Positions 9,928 through 18,045 of a stretch of 63,213 nucleotides of DNA are shown here, piece by piece. Where the stretch lies: positions 1 to 63,213 of the forward strand of contig CANMCE010000017.1 of the NCBI GenBank assembly GCA_947496235.1, written 5' to 3'. This DNA comes from an uncultured Glaciecola sp. GTDB taxonomy: Bacteria; Pseudomonadota; Gammaproteobacteria; Enterobacterales; Alteromonadaceae. Below the pieces are notes generated by a model. The model searched no databases. It saw nothing but the letters and a program-made list of their open reading frames with translations, and was not told the DNA's origin. A program made the translations under genes and the position numbers. Positions within the stretch are counted from its first letter, which is position 1, and each line of letters begins with the position of its first letter.

Positions 9928-10614
9928 CCAAATTCCATAGATGAGTAAAAACGGCAAAGTTGAAATCGCTGCCGATTGAATAGGACCAATGCTGGTAAGC
10001 TTTGAAAACATTAAAGCAATAATAGTAAAACTCCAAAGCATCGAAATATCTATGGTATTAAATAAAGCTGCCCATGGATGGGAACTGGAAAAATTGAAGA
10101 ACAAATTGTTAAGCGACATGTAATTGATAGCCTCAATTGGCAGATATCGCATGTCTTCCCCTGAAAAATAGAGTAGCGCTCCAATCATAACCAAAGAAAT
10201 CGGCAAGGTGGACCATGCCGATATAGCAAACCAATGGGTAATATTTATGCGACTTTGCTTTATAATATTGCTAGCAATAGACAAGTACAAAGATCGAACA
10301 ACCAACAAAATAATAATCGCCATAGTGCCCGAAAACATATTCACCGCTAAAGTTAAACTCGGCGTTACATTTTGCATATTTTCTTCCATAGCATACACAG
10401 GCACTTCTGGGTTTTGCATAATGGCATCAGTTAACATTCGGTTCTTATACCATTCAAAGTCCACATTGGCGTAATATTTGAACCAAAGTACTGCAAATAA
10501 AACTAAAAGCGCAGCAAAAGGGATTAAGCTTAGTCTAGGGTGCGAAATGATATTATCGACTTCATTTCGTGGTGCAACTAACACATTTATAGAAGTTGAG
10601 AGTAATCCGGTCAT
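9907..10614 (-). CDS. YIP1-like integral membrane protein
   Basis: A 235-residue inner-membrane protein with about five hydrophobic segments. The first follows VDNIISHPRLSLIPFAALL, which resembles the start of the bacterial YIP1 domain family, and the last is near the C-terminus. The function of bacterial YIP1 proteins is unclear. The gene lies 8 bp downstream of a 67-residue membrane protein gene and about 250 bp from the SagB-like gene, all on the minus strand, so co-transcription is plausible. It overlaps the end of recD tail to tail. Family assignment is by pattern only. Confidence 0.7.
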   Translation of the reverse strand: MTGLLSTSINVLVAPRNEVDNIISHPRLSLIPFAALLVLFAVLWFKYYANVDFEWYKNRMLTDAIMQNPEVPVYAMEENMQNVTPSLTLAVNMFSGTMAIIILLVVRSLYLSIASNIIKQSRINITHWFAISAWSTLPISLVMIGALLYFSGEDMRYLPIEAINYMSLNNLFFNFSSSHPWAALFNTIDISMLWSFTIIALMFSKLTSIGPIQSAAISTLPFLLIYGIWSASILL

Positions 10615-10622
10615 GATTATTC

Positions 10623-10826
10623 CTATTTTTTGTTAATGGTTCTATGCCAATGATTCTGGTATGCACCCATTATTAAAAAAAACAGAAAATTTAAATAAAT
10701 AGGTGTCCAGATAACGATCAAAGTCATTCTTGGAACATCCTGGAAAAGCACAATCAGAATATTGATGACGAAGCTAATTCCTAGACCAACCACACCAATA
10801 TAGAAAAACGTGCTATATTTTTTCAT
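10623..10826 (-). CDS. small two-helix membrane protein
   Basis: A 67-residue protein with two hydrophobic stretches (FFYIGVVGLGISFVINILIV and LIVIWTPIYLNFLFFLIMG) joined by a short loop, and a basic tail ending HRTINKK. No family recognised. It sits between the SagB-like gene (36 bp upstream) and the YIP1-like gene (8 bp downstream) in the same direction, so it is probably in their operon. Upstream AAGGA supports the ATG at 10826. Confidence 0.65.
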   Translation of the reverse strand: MKKYSTFFYIGVVGLGISFVINILIVLFQDVPRMTLIVIWTPIYLNFLFFLIMGAYQNHWHRTINKK

Positions 10827-10862
10827 CCTTTATGTCCTTACAACAAAACTTAGTGGTCTCCG

Positions 10863-11687
10863 TTATAGCCACTGGTCTTCTTCTTCGGGCTCTTCGTAAT
10901 GCCCTAATACAAATGCACTAGATAAACTAAAATTAAAATTATCTATGCCTACCCATTTTTCGATTGATGCTTTAATCAAACTCCCTGTGAGATAACAAGC
11001 TAAGCTAAGCGTACTAGCGGCCATATACATACGTTGAATTTGCATACCATCTTCAATCATGATGTAGCGATTTACGCTTTCACTTACGTGCTGACTGCTT
11101 TCTACTAAGGATCCCAATTGTGCAAACATTATTGGTGAACTTACGAACTCATCTTGAAAGCAGTTAGCCTTTAATAATTGCTGAATTTGGCGTGATGAGC
11201 ACTTTTTAAATAAATACAAACAGTGATCATACTCGTCGTACAGGTAAATACCTGTTCGAAGCGAAGTCACATTTTGTATAAACATAATGAGGCGGCAGCT
11301 ACTGCCGCGCCCAGTCAATGAGGAGAGGTTGTCATGACTGAAATGCGATTCTTTTCTGTTATTGTGTTTTGGATAAGCCAAATATAAAAAATTTGATAAT
11401 TCTTGCAGGCTTATCGCCTTATCCGTGTAAATACTGGTATTGCGGCGAGTAAAATAAGTGTCCAAGCTAGACAAGGAGTCAAATTTGACCGCTTCTACCT
11501 TAGGCAAAAGTATTTTTTCTAGCAATTTGTCTTGTTGAGATACGTCATATATCCATTTTATTGTCGACTTAATACTCATATTATTGCTCTGTGAAAATTT
11601 TCTTACACTTTGGTAATTCTTATTATTTTCATGAGGGCCTTGGTCTGAGATAACTAGCCTTTCACCATGTAAGAAAAAACTGTCCAT
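10863..11687 (-). CDS. SagB/nitroreductase-like FMN oxidoreductase
   Basis: A 274-residue protein resembling SagB-type (thiazole/oxazole) dehydrogenases of the nitroreductase fold. Visible marks are TRRNTSIYTDKAISLQELSN (the RRS-like flavin motif), TGRGSSCRLIMFIQN in place of the usual PSGG-LY segment, GIYLYDEYDHCLYL, and the C-terminal MIEDGMQIQRMYMAASTLSL. SagB enzymes oxidise azolines in peptide natural products, but no cyclodehydratase is nearby, so the substrate is unknown. ATG 11687 has AAGGAG 7 nt upstream; a TTG at 11762 would add 25 basic residues with no ribosome site. It is divergent from the CadC-like regulator. Confidence 0.72.
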   Translation of the reverse strand: MDSFFLHGERLVISDQGPHENNKNYQSVRKFSQSNNMSIKSTIKWIYDVSQQDKLLEKILLPKVEAVKFDSLSSLDTYFTRRNTSIYTDKAISLQELSNFLYLAYPKHNNRKESHFSHDNLSSLTGRGSSCRLIMFIQNVTSLRTGIYLYDEYDHCLYLFKKCSSRQIQQLLKANCFQDEFVSSPIMFAQLGSLVESSQHVSESVNRYIMIEDGMQIQRMYMAASTLSLACYLTGSLIKASIEKWVGIDNFNFSLSSAFVLGHYEEPEEEDQWL

Positions 11688-11829
11688 GATGCTTCTCCTT
11701 TTAATTCTTTTGGAGTATTGTGATTTAGAAAATTTTGGTTTATTCCTTAACAGACATGGCAATTAAACTAAATTTTTGTCAACCATGTATGAGTTAGGCA
11801 ATGGGAATGCGTGAGTTATTTGCACATCA

Positions 11830-11901
11830 TTTGTTAGGTGGCTATCAAACAATTTTTTTATCTGATATATTGTGAGGCAAGTGTTATTTATTTGTTAGGT
11901 G
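11830..11901. promoter_or_regulatory. duplicated TTTGTTAGGTG motif in a divergent promoter region
   Basis: TTTGTTAGGTG occurs at 11830-11840 and 11891-11901, 61 bp apart, each preceded by a GTTATTT (11814-11821 and 11883-11889) and followed by GC-containing sequence. A partial copy, GAGTTAGG, lies at 11791. The repeats lie between the SagB-like gene and the CadC-like regulator gene, the position expected for the regulator's binding sites. That link is inference. Confidence 0.5.
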
Positions 11902-11945
11902 AGCCTCATCAATACTCTCGAGGTCACGTGTATTAAGGGGTTGGC

Positions 11946-14042
11946 GTGAACACTGAAAAACGTTCCTGCTTAGTAGTTGGCGAATGGATAGTTCATACCG
12001 AACTTTCCATGCTCCAATCTAGGCATGGAGAACTTGTCGAAATGGAGTGGATGGCCATTGAATTACTCAATTATATGGCAAACCACAAGGGAGAGGTATT
12101 GTCTATTGATGACCTTATCGACAACGTTTGGACAGGAAAAGTTATCACCCCTGGAACCGTTAGACGCATCATTAGTTTATTGCGAAAAGCACTCGGCGAT
12201 GACATTAAAAATCCCCAATATATTCAAAATATTCATAAGCGTGGCTACGTTTTAATTGCAGATGTGGGCTATAAAGTTCATTCTTCACCTAATTTAAAGT
12301 CGAGTGAAATCCCCAAAAATAAAAAGGTCAGCCAAGTACCTCAAAAAACCAAGGAAAACCCAAACTGGTCGACAAAATCAAAGAAGCCCCTATATCTCAT
12401 TTTAACGGCTACCATTACCGCAATTTTTATCGTCGGCGTAATGCAGTTTTTTCCTTTCAATAAATCTAAGCATGTGTATCCCTTAGTTGATATTAAAGGG
12501 GGTGAAAAAGACGTTAGTTATATTCCAGATACCAATAAGGTTCTATATTCCTATAAAAGTGGTCGCGATGAACCTTGGCATATATCAAGCTTTCATCTCG
12601 TTAATCACTCTTCAACGGCATTAACGAGTGGCGACGCCGACGATTTTAAACCTGTTTATTCCGCTAACTCGAATAAACTCGCTTTTCTCCGCAAATCAGG
12701 CTCTGAATTTGCCATTATGGTAGGCGATTATTCAGACGATGGACCACCGCAAAATTTACAGAAAATATATTCAGCTGAAAAACCCATTAACACTATAATA
12801 TGGAATCAGGACGGAGACAGCTTATTTTTTTCAGCCATTGATGAAAGAGATATTTATTCTGTTTTCACTGTGAATATTGACACCAAAGAGATAATACGTC
12901 TCACCCTGCCGAGTTCTCATAGTGGTGGTGATTATTTAATTTCGGTAGACGAAAGTCACTCTTATCTTGCGGTCGCTAGGCTATTCAGAAATGAAACTGA
13001 AGTCATTGTTTATCGATTAGAAGGTTTTTCACCTACCTATACAGCGAAAGTAAAATCTATTATCAAGTCGTTAACTTGGCACAACGAGCAATTACTATAT
13101 CTAATAGGTAAAACGGTAATGAGTATTTCGCCAAAACAAAATTGGGCAGAAGAAACCTATTACGTGAGCCCTACGTCCATCAGTCAAATGACGTCTCAAA
13201 GCAACCGGCTATTTATCATTTCCGGCGATTTAAGCAACGTTGAAATTCGCCAAGTCAATAATCCATTTAATGAGAATTCAGGGGAAGGCAACGCATTTTC
13301 CATTAGCTCCCCTTTCCGCGACTTTTTTGGCATTTACTCAAAAGTAAGCGATAGGATTTATTATTTATCCCATAAAAGCGGATTACGACAGATCTGGCAA
13401 TGGGATCCTGTCAACGGTCATAGCCAATTAACAGAATTTGATGATTATCAACAAATCGATAATTTACAAACTGCTTATGATCAGGAGTTAATTACCGGCA
13501 CTATAGGTAGAAAACTCTTTGTACTAAACCCTGACACTAAAAAATTGGTGTATTATTCTCCAGAAAATCATTATGTGACCTACCCTGCATGGTCAACGGA
13601 TTCGAATATTATCTACTATGTAAATTCTTATTTGAACGAAAGCGAAGTTTGGCAACTTGATATCAGTAGCGGCGAAGCAACACGTTTAGAAAAAGGCATC
13701 TCGGCAATAGCCTCAACTGCCATCAAGAACACCTTAGTTGCGCAAAGTGATCTCGGTACATTTTTATATGATGTGAAAAACAAAACACGTAAAGCCATTG
13801 ATATACCAATTAATTTAAAAGTGAATTACACTTGGCAAGTAATAAACACCCATTTATATTATTTTGAAATTAATGGAACTCATACAGACTTGGTACGTTT
13901 CAATTTGAATACTGGGGAATTGGATAAAAGGGCGTTTGATGTGGAGCTATTGAATGCTAAATTTTTCATTAAGCAAGATGAAAGTAGTATTTTGGTTAAC
14001 GCGTTTTCGCCGGCTCAAACTGACATAATGGAATTAAGGTAA
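11946..14042 (+). CDS. CadC-like membrane transcription regulator with periplasmic beta-propeller
   Basis: A 698-residue one-component regulator. Residues 10-105 form an OmpR/PhoB-type winged helix (GEVLSIDDLIDNVW and IISLLRKALGDD...HKRGYVLI). A linker precedes one membrane helix near 150-172 (LYLILTATITAIFIVGVMQF). The large periplasmic part has PD40/TolB-like repeats such as YSYKSGRDEPWHIS and NIIYYVNSYLNESEVWQLD. Proteins of this layout sense an envelope signal and bind DNA from the membrane. Start is GTG at 11946 with AAGGGG upstream. It diverges from the SagB-like set and is followed by a convergent small exported peptide gene, both possible targets. Confidence 0.85.
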   Translation: MNTEKRSCLVVGEWIVHTELSMLQSRHGELVEMEWMAIELLNYMANHKGEVLSIDDLIDNVWTGKVITPGTVRRIISLLRKALGDDIKNPQYIQNIHKRGYVLIADVGYKVHSSPNLKSSEIPKNKKVSQVPQKTKENPNWSTKSKKPLYLILTATITAIFIVGVMQFFPFNKSKHVYPLVDIKGGEKDVSYIPDTNKVLYSYKSGRDEPWHISSFHLVNHSSTALTSGDADDFKPVYSANSNKLAFLRKSGSEFAIMVGDYSDDGPPQNLQKIYSAEKPINTIIWNQDGDSLFFSAIDERDIYSVFTVNIDTKEIIRLTLPSSHSGGDYLISVDESHSYLAVARLFRNETEVIVYRLEGFSPTYTAKVKSIIKSLTWHNEQLLYLIGKTVMSISPKQNWAEETYYVSPTSISQMTSQSNRLFIISGDLSNVEIRQVNNPFNENSGEGNAFSISSPFRDFFGIYSKVSDRIYYLSHKSGLRQIWQWDPVNGHSQLTEFDDYQQIDNLQTAYDQELITGTIGRKLFVLNPDTKKLVYYSPENHYVTYPAWSTDSNIIYYVNSYLNESEVWQLDISSGEATRLEKGISAIASTAIKNTLVAQSDLGTFLYDVKNKTRKAIDIPINLKVNYTWQVINTHLYYFEINGTHTDLVRFNLNTGELDKRAFDVELLNAKFFIKQDESSILVNAFSPAQTDIMELR

Positions 14043-14119
14043 GTTAAGAAGCATAGAAGGACACTTACCTCAATTCCACCGACTGAAATAAAACTTGGGG
14101 ATTAATTGTCAATCAACAA

Positions 14120-14377
14120 TTAGTTGCCGCCGTTAGTTTCGCCATCAGATCTGCGATCTTTAGGGATTAAACATTCTGGCATTGGCCAGCAGTTATAAAT
14201 TTCCCACTCATCATCAAGACGGTCAGAGCCACCAAGTGTAAAAGGGGTGTAATCGAAAGATAAAATATCATCATCTTTAGATGTTTCTTTTTCTTCTTCC
14301 GCTGTTACAGCAAAACAAGCTGTCATTGTGATAGTAGCGACGATTGCAGTTCTTTTTAAAAAGGTAGGCAGTTTCAT
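14120..14377 (-). CDS. small secreted acidic peptide, unknown
   Basis: An 85-residue product with a clear Sec signal peptide (MKLPTFLKRTAIVATITM, then TACFAVTAEE). The mature part is about 58 residues, very acidic (EEEKETSKDDD), and has a short CWPMPEC segment whose two cysteines could form a loop. No family recognised. GGAGAT lies 5-6 nt before the ATG. Upstream is a tandem 9-bp repeat. It converges on the CadC-like regulator gene and could be its target or a small ligand. It could be a processed peptide, but nothing in the sequence proves modification. Confidence 0.62.
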   Translation of the reverse strand: MKLPTFLKRTAIVATITMTACFAVTAEEEKETSKDDDILSFDYTPFTLGGSDRLDDEWEIYNCWPMPECLIPKDRRSDGETNGGN

Positions 14378-14687
14378 TATATATCTCCATTAGTACGTCT
14401 AGTACGTCAAATTATTATGTTTTTGAAAAATTCTGAAAAAAGCTTATCAACATGAAAACTTTTTTTGTTCGGCTGACCCTTATTACTTTTATTCAGCTAA
14501 ATTAAAAAGTAAATGATGAAAAAGTGAGTTATTTGTGAGATTTGAAAATTGAATTTTTGTTCAATAATTTCAAAAACTTAAAATTGAAAAAGTTTGTATT
14601 AGGTTTTTGTTATGCGATCCAGACGGTTTTAAGAAGGTGATATTGAGAAATATTTAAAGGGAAATAGCGAATTATTTAATTTTGCGA
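14378..14687. promoter_or_regulatory. A+T-rich spacer with a tandem TAGTACGTC repeat
   Basis: TAGTACGTC is repeated head to tail at 14391-14399 and 14400-14408, directly upstream of the ribosome site of the 85-residue peptide gene and so inside its leader or promoter. It could be an operator. The rest, to the end of the methyltransferase gene, is A+T-rich and I see no further gene or clear terminator in it. Confidence 0.4.
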
Positions 14688-15320
14688 TTATTTTTTCTTA
14701 ATACTCAAGGTTTGCCAATAAATATTGCGCCTACCAAGCTTATCAGCTACTAAATCAGTTTCTAACATCGCTATAGCCCCTAATTTATCTGCCTTAGCGA
14801 TTAAATCATCAATATTTATTTCGAACATTGCTCTAGCATAAAGCTCCTGTGCCCCCATACCCAATTTTATTGTCAAGATAAGCACGCCATCGTCTGCTAA
14901 TAAGCTTAAAAGCTTTTTTAGCGCCAACGCCTGCTGTTCTGGCTGTACGTGCATCCACACGGCGCTAAGTAGTATTAAATCGAATTTAGTACTCTGTTCT
15001 GGAGTATGTCTAAGGCTAGGCAATTCGTCCTGGATCCAGTCTATGTTTAGCCCAAGAGTAGAGGATTGACCAACTTTAAGCATTTCAATGGCAGGCTCAA
15101 CAGCCACACAATAATAATCAATCCCTTTACTTTGCGCTGCTATCGCCAAATGCTTTATGTCTCGACCGACTCCAGCCCCTACATCTAATATTCTAACTAC
15201 GTCTTTGTTCCACAATGCTTCTAAATGCCTAGACCATCCAGCATGCACTGCATCAAATGGAACTGACGAGTATTGTTGTTTAAGTTCTTGTATGTTGTCG
15301 TTGTAGTAGTTGGTTGGCAT
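14688..15320 (-). CDS. class I SAM-dependent methyltransferase
   Basis: A 210-residue soluble methyltransferase with Rossmann motif I RILDVGAGVGRD near residue 44, an acidic residue in CVAVEPAIEM (motif II), and LILLSAVWMHV followed by LLADDGVLILTIK (motifs IV-V). The substrate cannot be read from the sequence. It is a stand-alone gene divergent from the Crp/Fnr-type regulator across about 150 bp, which may hold both promoters. Confidence 0.85.
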   Translation of the reverse strand: MPTNYYNDNIQELKQQYSSVPFDAVHAGWSRHLEALWNKDVVRILDVGAGVGRDIKHLAIAAQSKGIDYYCVAVEPAIEMLKVGQSSTLGLNIDWIQDELPSLRHTPEQSTKFDLILLSAVWMHVQPEQQALALKKLLSLLADDGVLILTIKLGMGAQELYARAMFEINIDDLIAKADKLGAIAMLETDLVADKLGRRNIYWQTLSIKKK

Positions 15321-15470
15321 AACAAAGCAGATTATTCAAAATAGTTTATGAGGATATAGGATTAATTTCCCAATTTCTTTTACTTTGTACAATAGAGCGT
15401 GTTTATCTTTGATTTTCTTTAAAAAAATTTTAATATCTTTGGTTTGGCGTTTTAAGCACCGGATAAAATC

Positions 15471-16073
15471 ATGACATTACTTCAGGATCCTGCCATCGAC
15501 TTTGCGAAGTTCTTTGATAAGTCTCATTTGTTAGAGGTCAAGAAGGGTACCATCATGCAATTGGACGGCGCAGATTGCCCAAACTTTTTATTAGTAAAAT
15601 CCGGCACGGTAAGAGTATATGCCTTGAGTGGGGACAGCAGAGAAAATACGTTATATCGCATATCAAAAGATGAGACCTGTGTGATAACTACTAGCTGTCT
15701 ATTAAGCGAACGTCCTTACCCCGCCATTGCCGAGGCCGAAAGTGATGTTGAAATTCGCTTTATGCCAAAAGCGAAATTCCATGCCTTGTATGATGAGTCG
15801 CCTGAGTTTCGAAATAAACTGCTACAACTGCTCAGCCACCGAATCGGAGTACTAGTGGATACCATATCAGTACTTGGCACTTTTAGCATTGAGCAACGTT
15901 TAACAACAAGGTTACTAAAAGAAAATAGCCTTGTTATTCACGCAACTCATCAACAGCTTGCTGATGATATAGGTAGCTCTAGAGAAGTGGTGAGTCGTCA
16001 ATTAAAACGCATGGAAAAAGCCGGATATTTAAAAGTGCAACGAGGTACTATTGAGCTTATTAACTTGCGCTAA
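15471..16073 (+). CDS. Crp/Fnr-family transcription regulator
   Basis: A 200-residue regulator with a cyclic-nucleotide-binding-like barrel (residues about 15-115) and a C-terminal winged helix whose recognition region is HQQLADDIGSSREVVSRQLKRMEKAGYLKV. It lacks the N-terminal cysteine cluster of FNR and a clear cAMP pocket signature, so the signal is unknown. The next gene encodes a DUF2892 membrane protein, and between them is a GTGA-N5-TCAC palindrome. In many gammaproteobacteria Crp/Fnr regulators and DUF2892 genes are neighbours in sulfur or redox-stress loci, which is only a hint here. Confidence 0.88.
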   Translation: MTLLQDPAIDFAKFFDKSHLLEVKKGTIMQLDGADCPNFLLVKSGTVRVYALSGDSRENTLYRISKDETCVITTSCLLSERPYPAIAEAESDVEIRFMPKAKFHALYDESPEFRNKLLQLLSHRIGVLVDTISVLGTFSIEQRLTTRLLKENSLVIHATHQQLADDIGSSREVVSRQLKRMEKAGYLKVQRGTIELINLR

Positions 16074-16103
16074 ATCAAAAAAATACATTAAATCTAGCAT
16101 TAG

Positions 16104-16116
16104 GTGATTAAGTCAC
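16104..16116. promoter_or_regulatory. CRP-like palindrome GTGATTAAGTCAC
   Basis: A perfect inverted repeat, GTGA-N5-TCAC, 57 bp before the DUF2892 start codon and 30 bp after the Crp/Fnr-type gene. Half-sites match the CRP consensus, but the spacer is 5 rather than 6. Likely a site for the adjacent regulator. Confidence 0.42.
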
Positions 16117-16173
16117 AGACAAACAATGTCATTAGTTGCTTAATAGGATCTCAATCAACAATGGAGATCTACC

Positions 16174-16362
16174 ATGACAAATGAACATAACATCGATCGC
16201 GCTATAAGAGTACTTCTAGGTATTGCACTTCTTTCATTAGTTTTTTTCGGACCGCAAACCCCTTGGGGCTGGATAGGTATAGTTCCATTACTCACTGGAA
16301 TTGTTGGTTTTTGCCCACTTTACAAAATCTTTGGCATCAACACCTGCCCGATTTCAAAGTAA
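16174..16362 (+). CDS. DUF2892 (YgaP-type) small membrane protein
   Basis: A 62-residue protein with the family signature: NIDRAIRVLLGIAL at the start, two membrane helices, then GIVGFCPLYKIFGINTCP at the end. The two cysteines are those seen in the family, sometimes fused to rhodanese domains. GGAGAT is 6 nt before the ATG. It is probably controlled by the upstream Crp/Fnr-type regulator. The physiological role of the family is not settled. Confidence 0.88.
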   Translation: MTNEHNIDRAIRVLLGIALLSLVFFGPQTPWGWIGIVPLLTGIVGFCPLYKIFGINTCPISK

Positions 16363-16411
16363 TGGCGAAGAAAAATTAAGCCCTTTATCATAAAAGAGCT
16401 TAACTAAGGAT

Positions 16412-17839
16412 TTATTGCTGCAACAAGGAAATCGCTTCGGTATGGTTTTTACCCTTGGCCAAGTCAAGGGCTGTTTTGCCCTGCTTGTTTTTTAAATTTT
16501 TGTCAGCGCCATTTGCCAACAAGATCTTTAATTGCTCGATTTTTCCTAAATAAGCCGCATCCATGAGTGGGGTATCACCGTTGTTATTTCCAATATTTAT
16601 ATCTGCACCATTTTTCACAAAAAATTGAAATAAATCGATGTCCCTAGTATTCCAGCCAACGATAGTTAAGGCTGTATCTCCATTAGATGTCTGAGCATTA
16701 ATATTTGCGCCTTGAGATAACAGCATTTTTATACCCGTTAACAGGCTATCGCTATCTAAAAATCGAATTACGTAAAAAGGCAGTACCTTACTCTTAGCCG
16801 CATGCACATAATCCTTGTCGCTAAAATGTTGTTGCAAGATCGCATAATAATCCTGTTTATTTTGCTGTAGTGCAAATTCAAATACCGAAAGCCCATGTAT
16901 TTCAACATCAGTTGCGTCAATGCCATGTTCAAGCATCATCTTAGCTAATGAGGTTCGCGAAAGGATAATCGATTGATAGAAAGCTTCATTCACAACGTCT
17001 TTATCTAGCTTATTATTGCCTTTTAAAGCTTTGGATAGAGCCACTTTATCGTCGTTAATAATGGCATTTATTACCGGGCTTTTGGGTATATAAGCGTCTT
17101 CCGTTTCTTTTAAAACTTTTGTCAACCAACCGCTATTAGTTGAAACTCGAGTATAAAACTCCCTGACACCATAATTGCCTTCCTTAAAACCATTGCTTAC
17201 TTGATAAGAACTAACACCAAGGAGGTAAAGCTTATTATCCTGTTCAACAAAGGCTGGTCCACCGCTATCACCTCTAGAGCTTATGCCTTCAAATTCTGTA
17301 GCTGTTTCAGGTGCATTGAAAGTAAACCCAATGACAAATTGATCTACGCTATCCACAGTGTTGGTTGCCGCTCTTTCGATACCATCGTCTCTGATCAAGC
17401 CGTCTTTACCATTGCCAAAAGTACCGCGCCCCACAAATACTACTTGTTTATTTAATTCCTTATCCCCTGAATATATAACCGCTGGTTTGCTATTTTTAAT
17501 AGGATCCTTCAATTGCACTATGGCAATATCATAGAGCTCATCATTTTCTCGGGTAAATTGTGGATGCACAATAATGCGATTGACTCTATATTGCTGATCT
17601 AAATGGCGAGCAACATAAATGCTGTTTTCTTTGCCTTGCAAACAATGAGCAGCAGATATGATCCAGTTCGGTTGAATAACAGTTGCAGCACAGCCACCAA
17701 TATATGCCACTGAAGCGGAATAATTTTCTGCTAAAGCTTTATATTTACTGTCTTCAATGTCATGGCGTATTACGATTGCTTCTGATAAGTATGAAATAAG
17801 CAGCATCAAAATAAACAATGCTTTTTTTAATAATGACAT
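16412..17839 (-). CDS. secreted trypsin-like serine protease with C-terminal ankyrin repeats
   Basis: A 475-residue exported protein. After a signal peptide (LLKKALFILMLLISYLSEA) comes an S1 chymotrypsin-fold domain with the full triad: SAAHC, YDIAIVQL and SRGDSGGPAF. From about residue 265 to the end are ankyrin-type repeats, clearest in NAQTSNGDTALTIVG, GNNNGDTPLMDAAYLGK and NKQGKTALDLAKGK. ATG 17839 has GGAGG 5 nt upstream; a TTG four codons earlier is in-frame but lies on the ribosome site. Protease plus ankyrin in one exported chain suggests a docked or inhibitor-regulated protease; targets unknown. Confidence 0.85.
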   Translation of the reverse strand: MSLLKKALFILMLLISYLSEAIVIRHDIEDSKYKALAENYSASVAYIGGCAATVIQPNWIISAAHCLQGKENSIYVARHLDQQYRVNRIIVHPQFTRENDELYDIAIVQLKDPIKNSKPAVIYSGDKELNKQVVFVGRGTFGNGKDGLIRDDGIERAATNTVDSVDQFVIGFTFNAPETATEFEGISSRGDSGGPAFVEQDNKLYLLGVSSYQVSNGFKEGNYGVREFYTRVSTNSGWLTKVLKETEDAYIPKSPVINAIINDDKVALSKALKGNNKLDKDVVNEAFYQSIILSRTSLAKMMLEHGIDATDVEIHGLSVFEFALQQNKQDYYAILQQHFSDKDYVHAAKSKVLPFYVIRFLDSDSLLTGIKMLLSQGANINAQTSNGDTALTIVGWNTRDIDLFQFFVKNGADINIGNNNGDTPLMDAAYLGKIEQLKILLANGADKNLKNKQGKTALDLAKGKNHTEAISLLQQ

Positions 17840-18045
17840 CCTTTCCTCCAATTCCCCATATTTGAAGTTTTAACTTTGATTGCGGTGAATATTGCCTCAA
17901 ATTAAGGGGGCTTTCTTATCCATTCGTACAGAAAACATGATTAAATGGGTATAAGCTTACTAAGTATTTAATAAATAAAGGGTGGAATGTTAAAGTGAAA
18001 CAGTAAAAACTTCAATTTTCCATTATTTTTCAAAGGACAAGCTTA

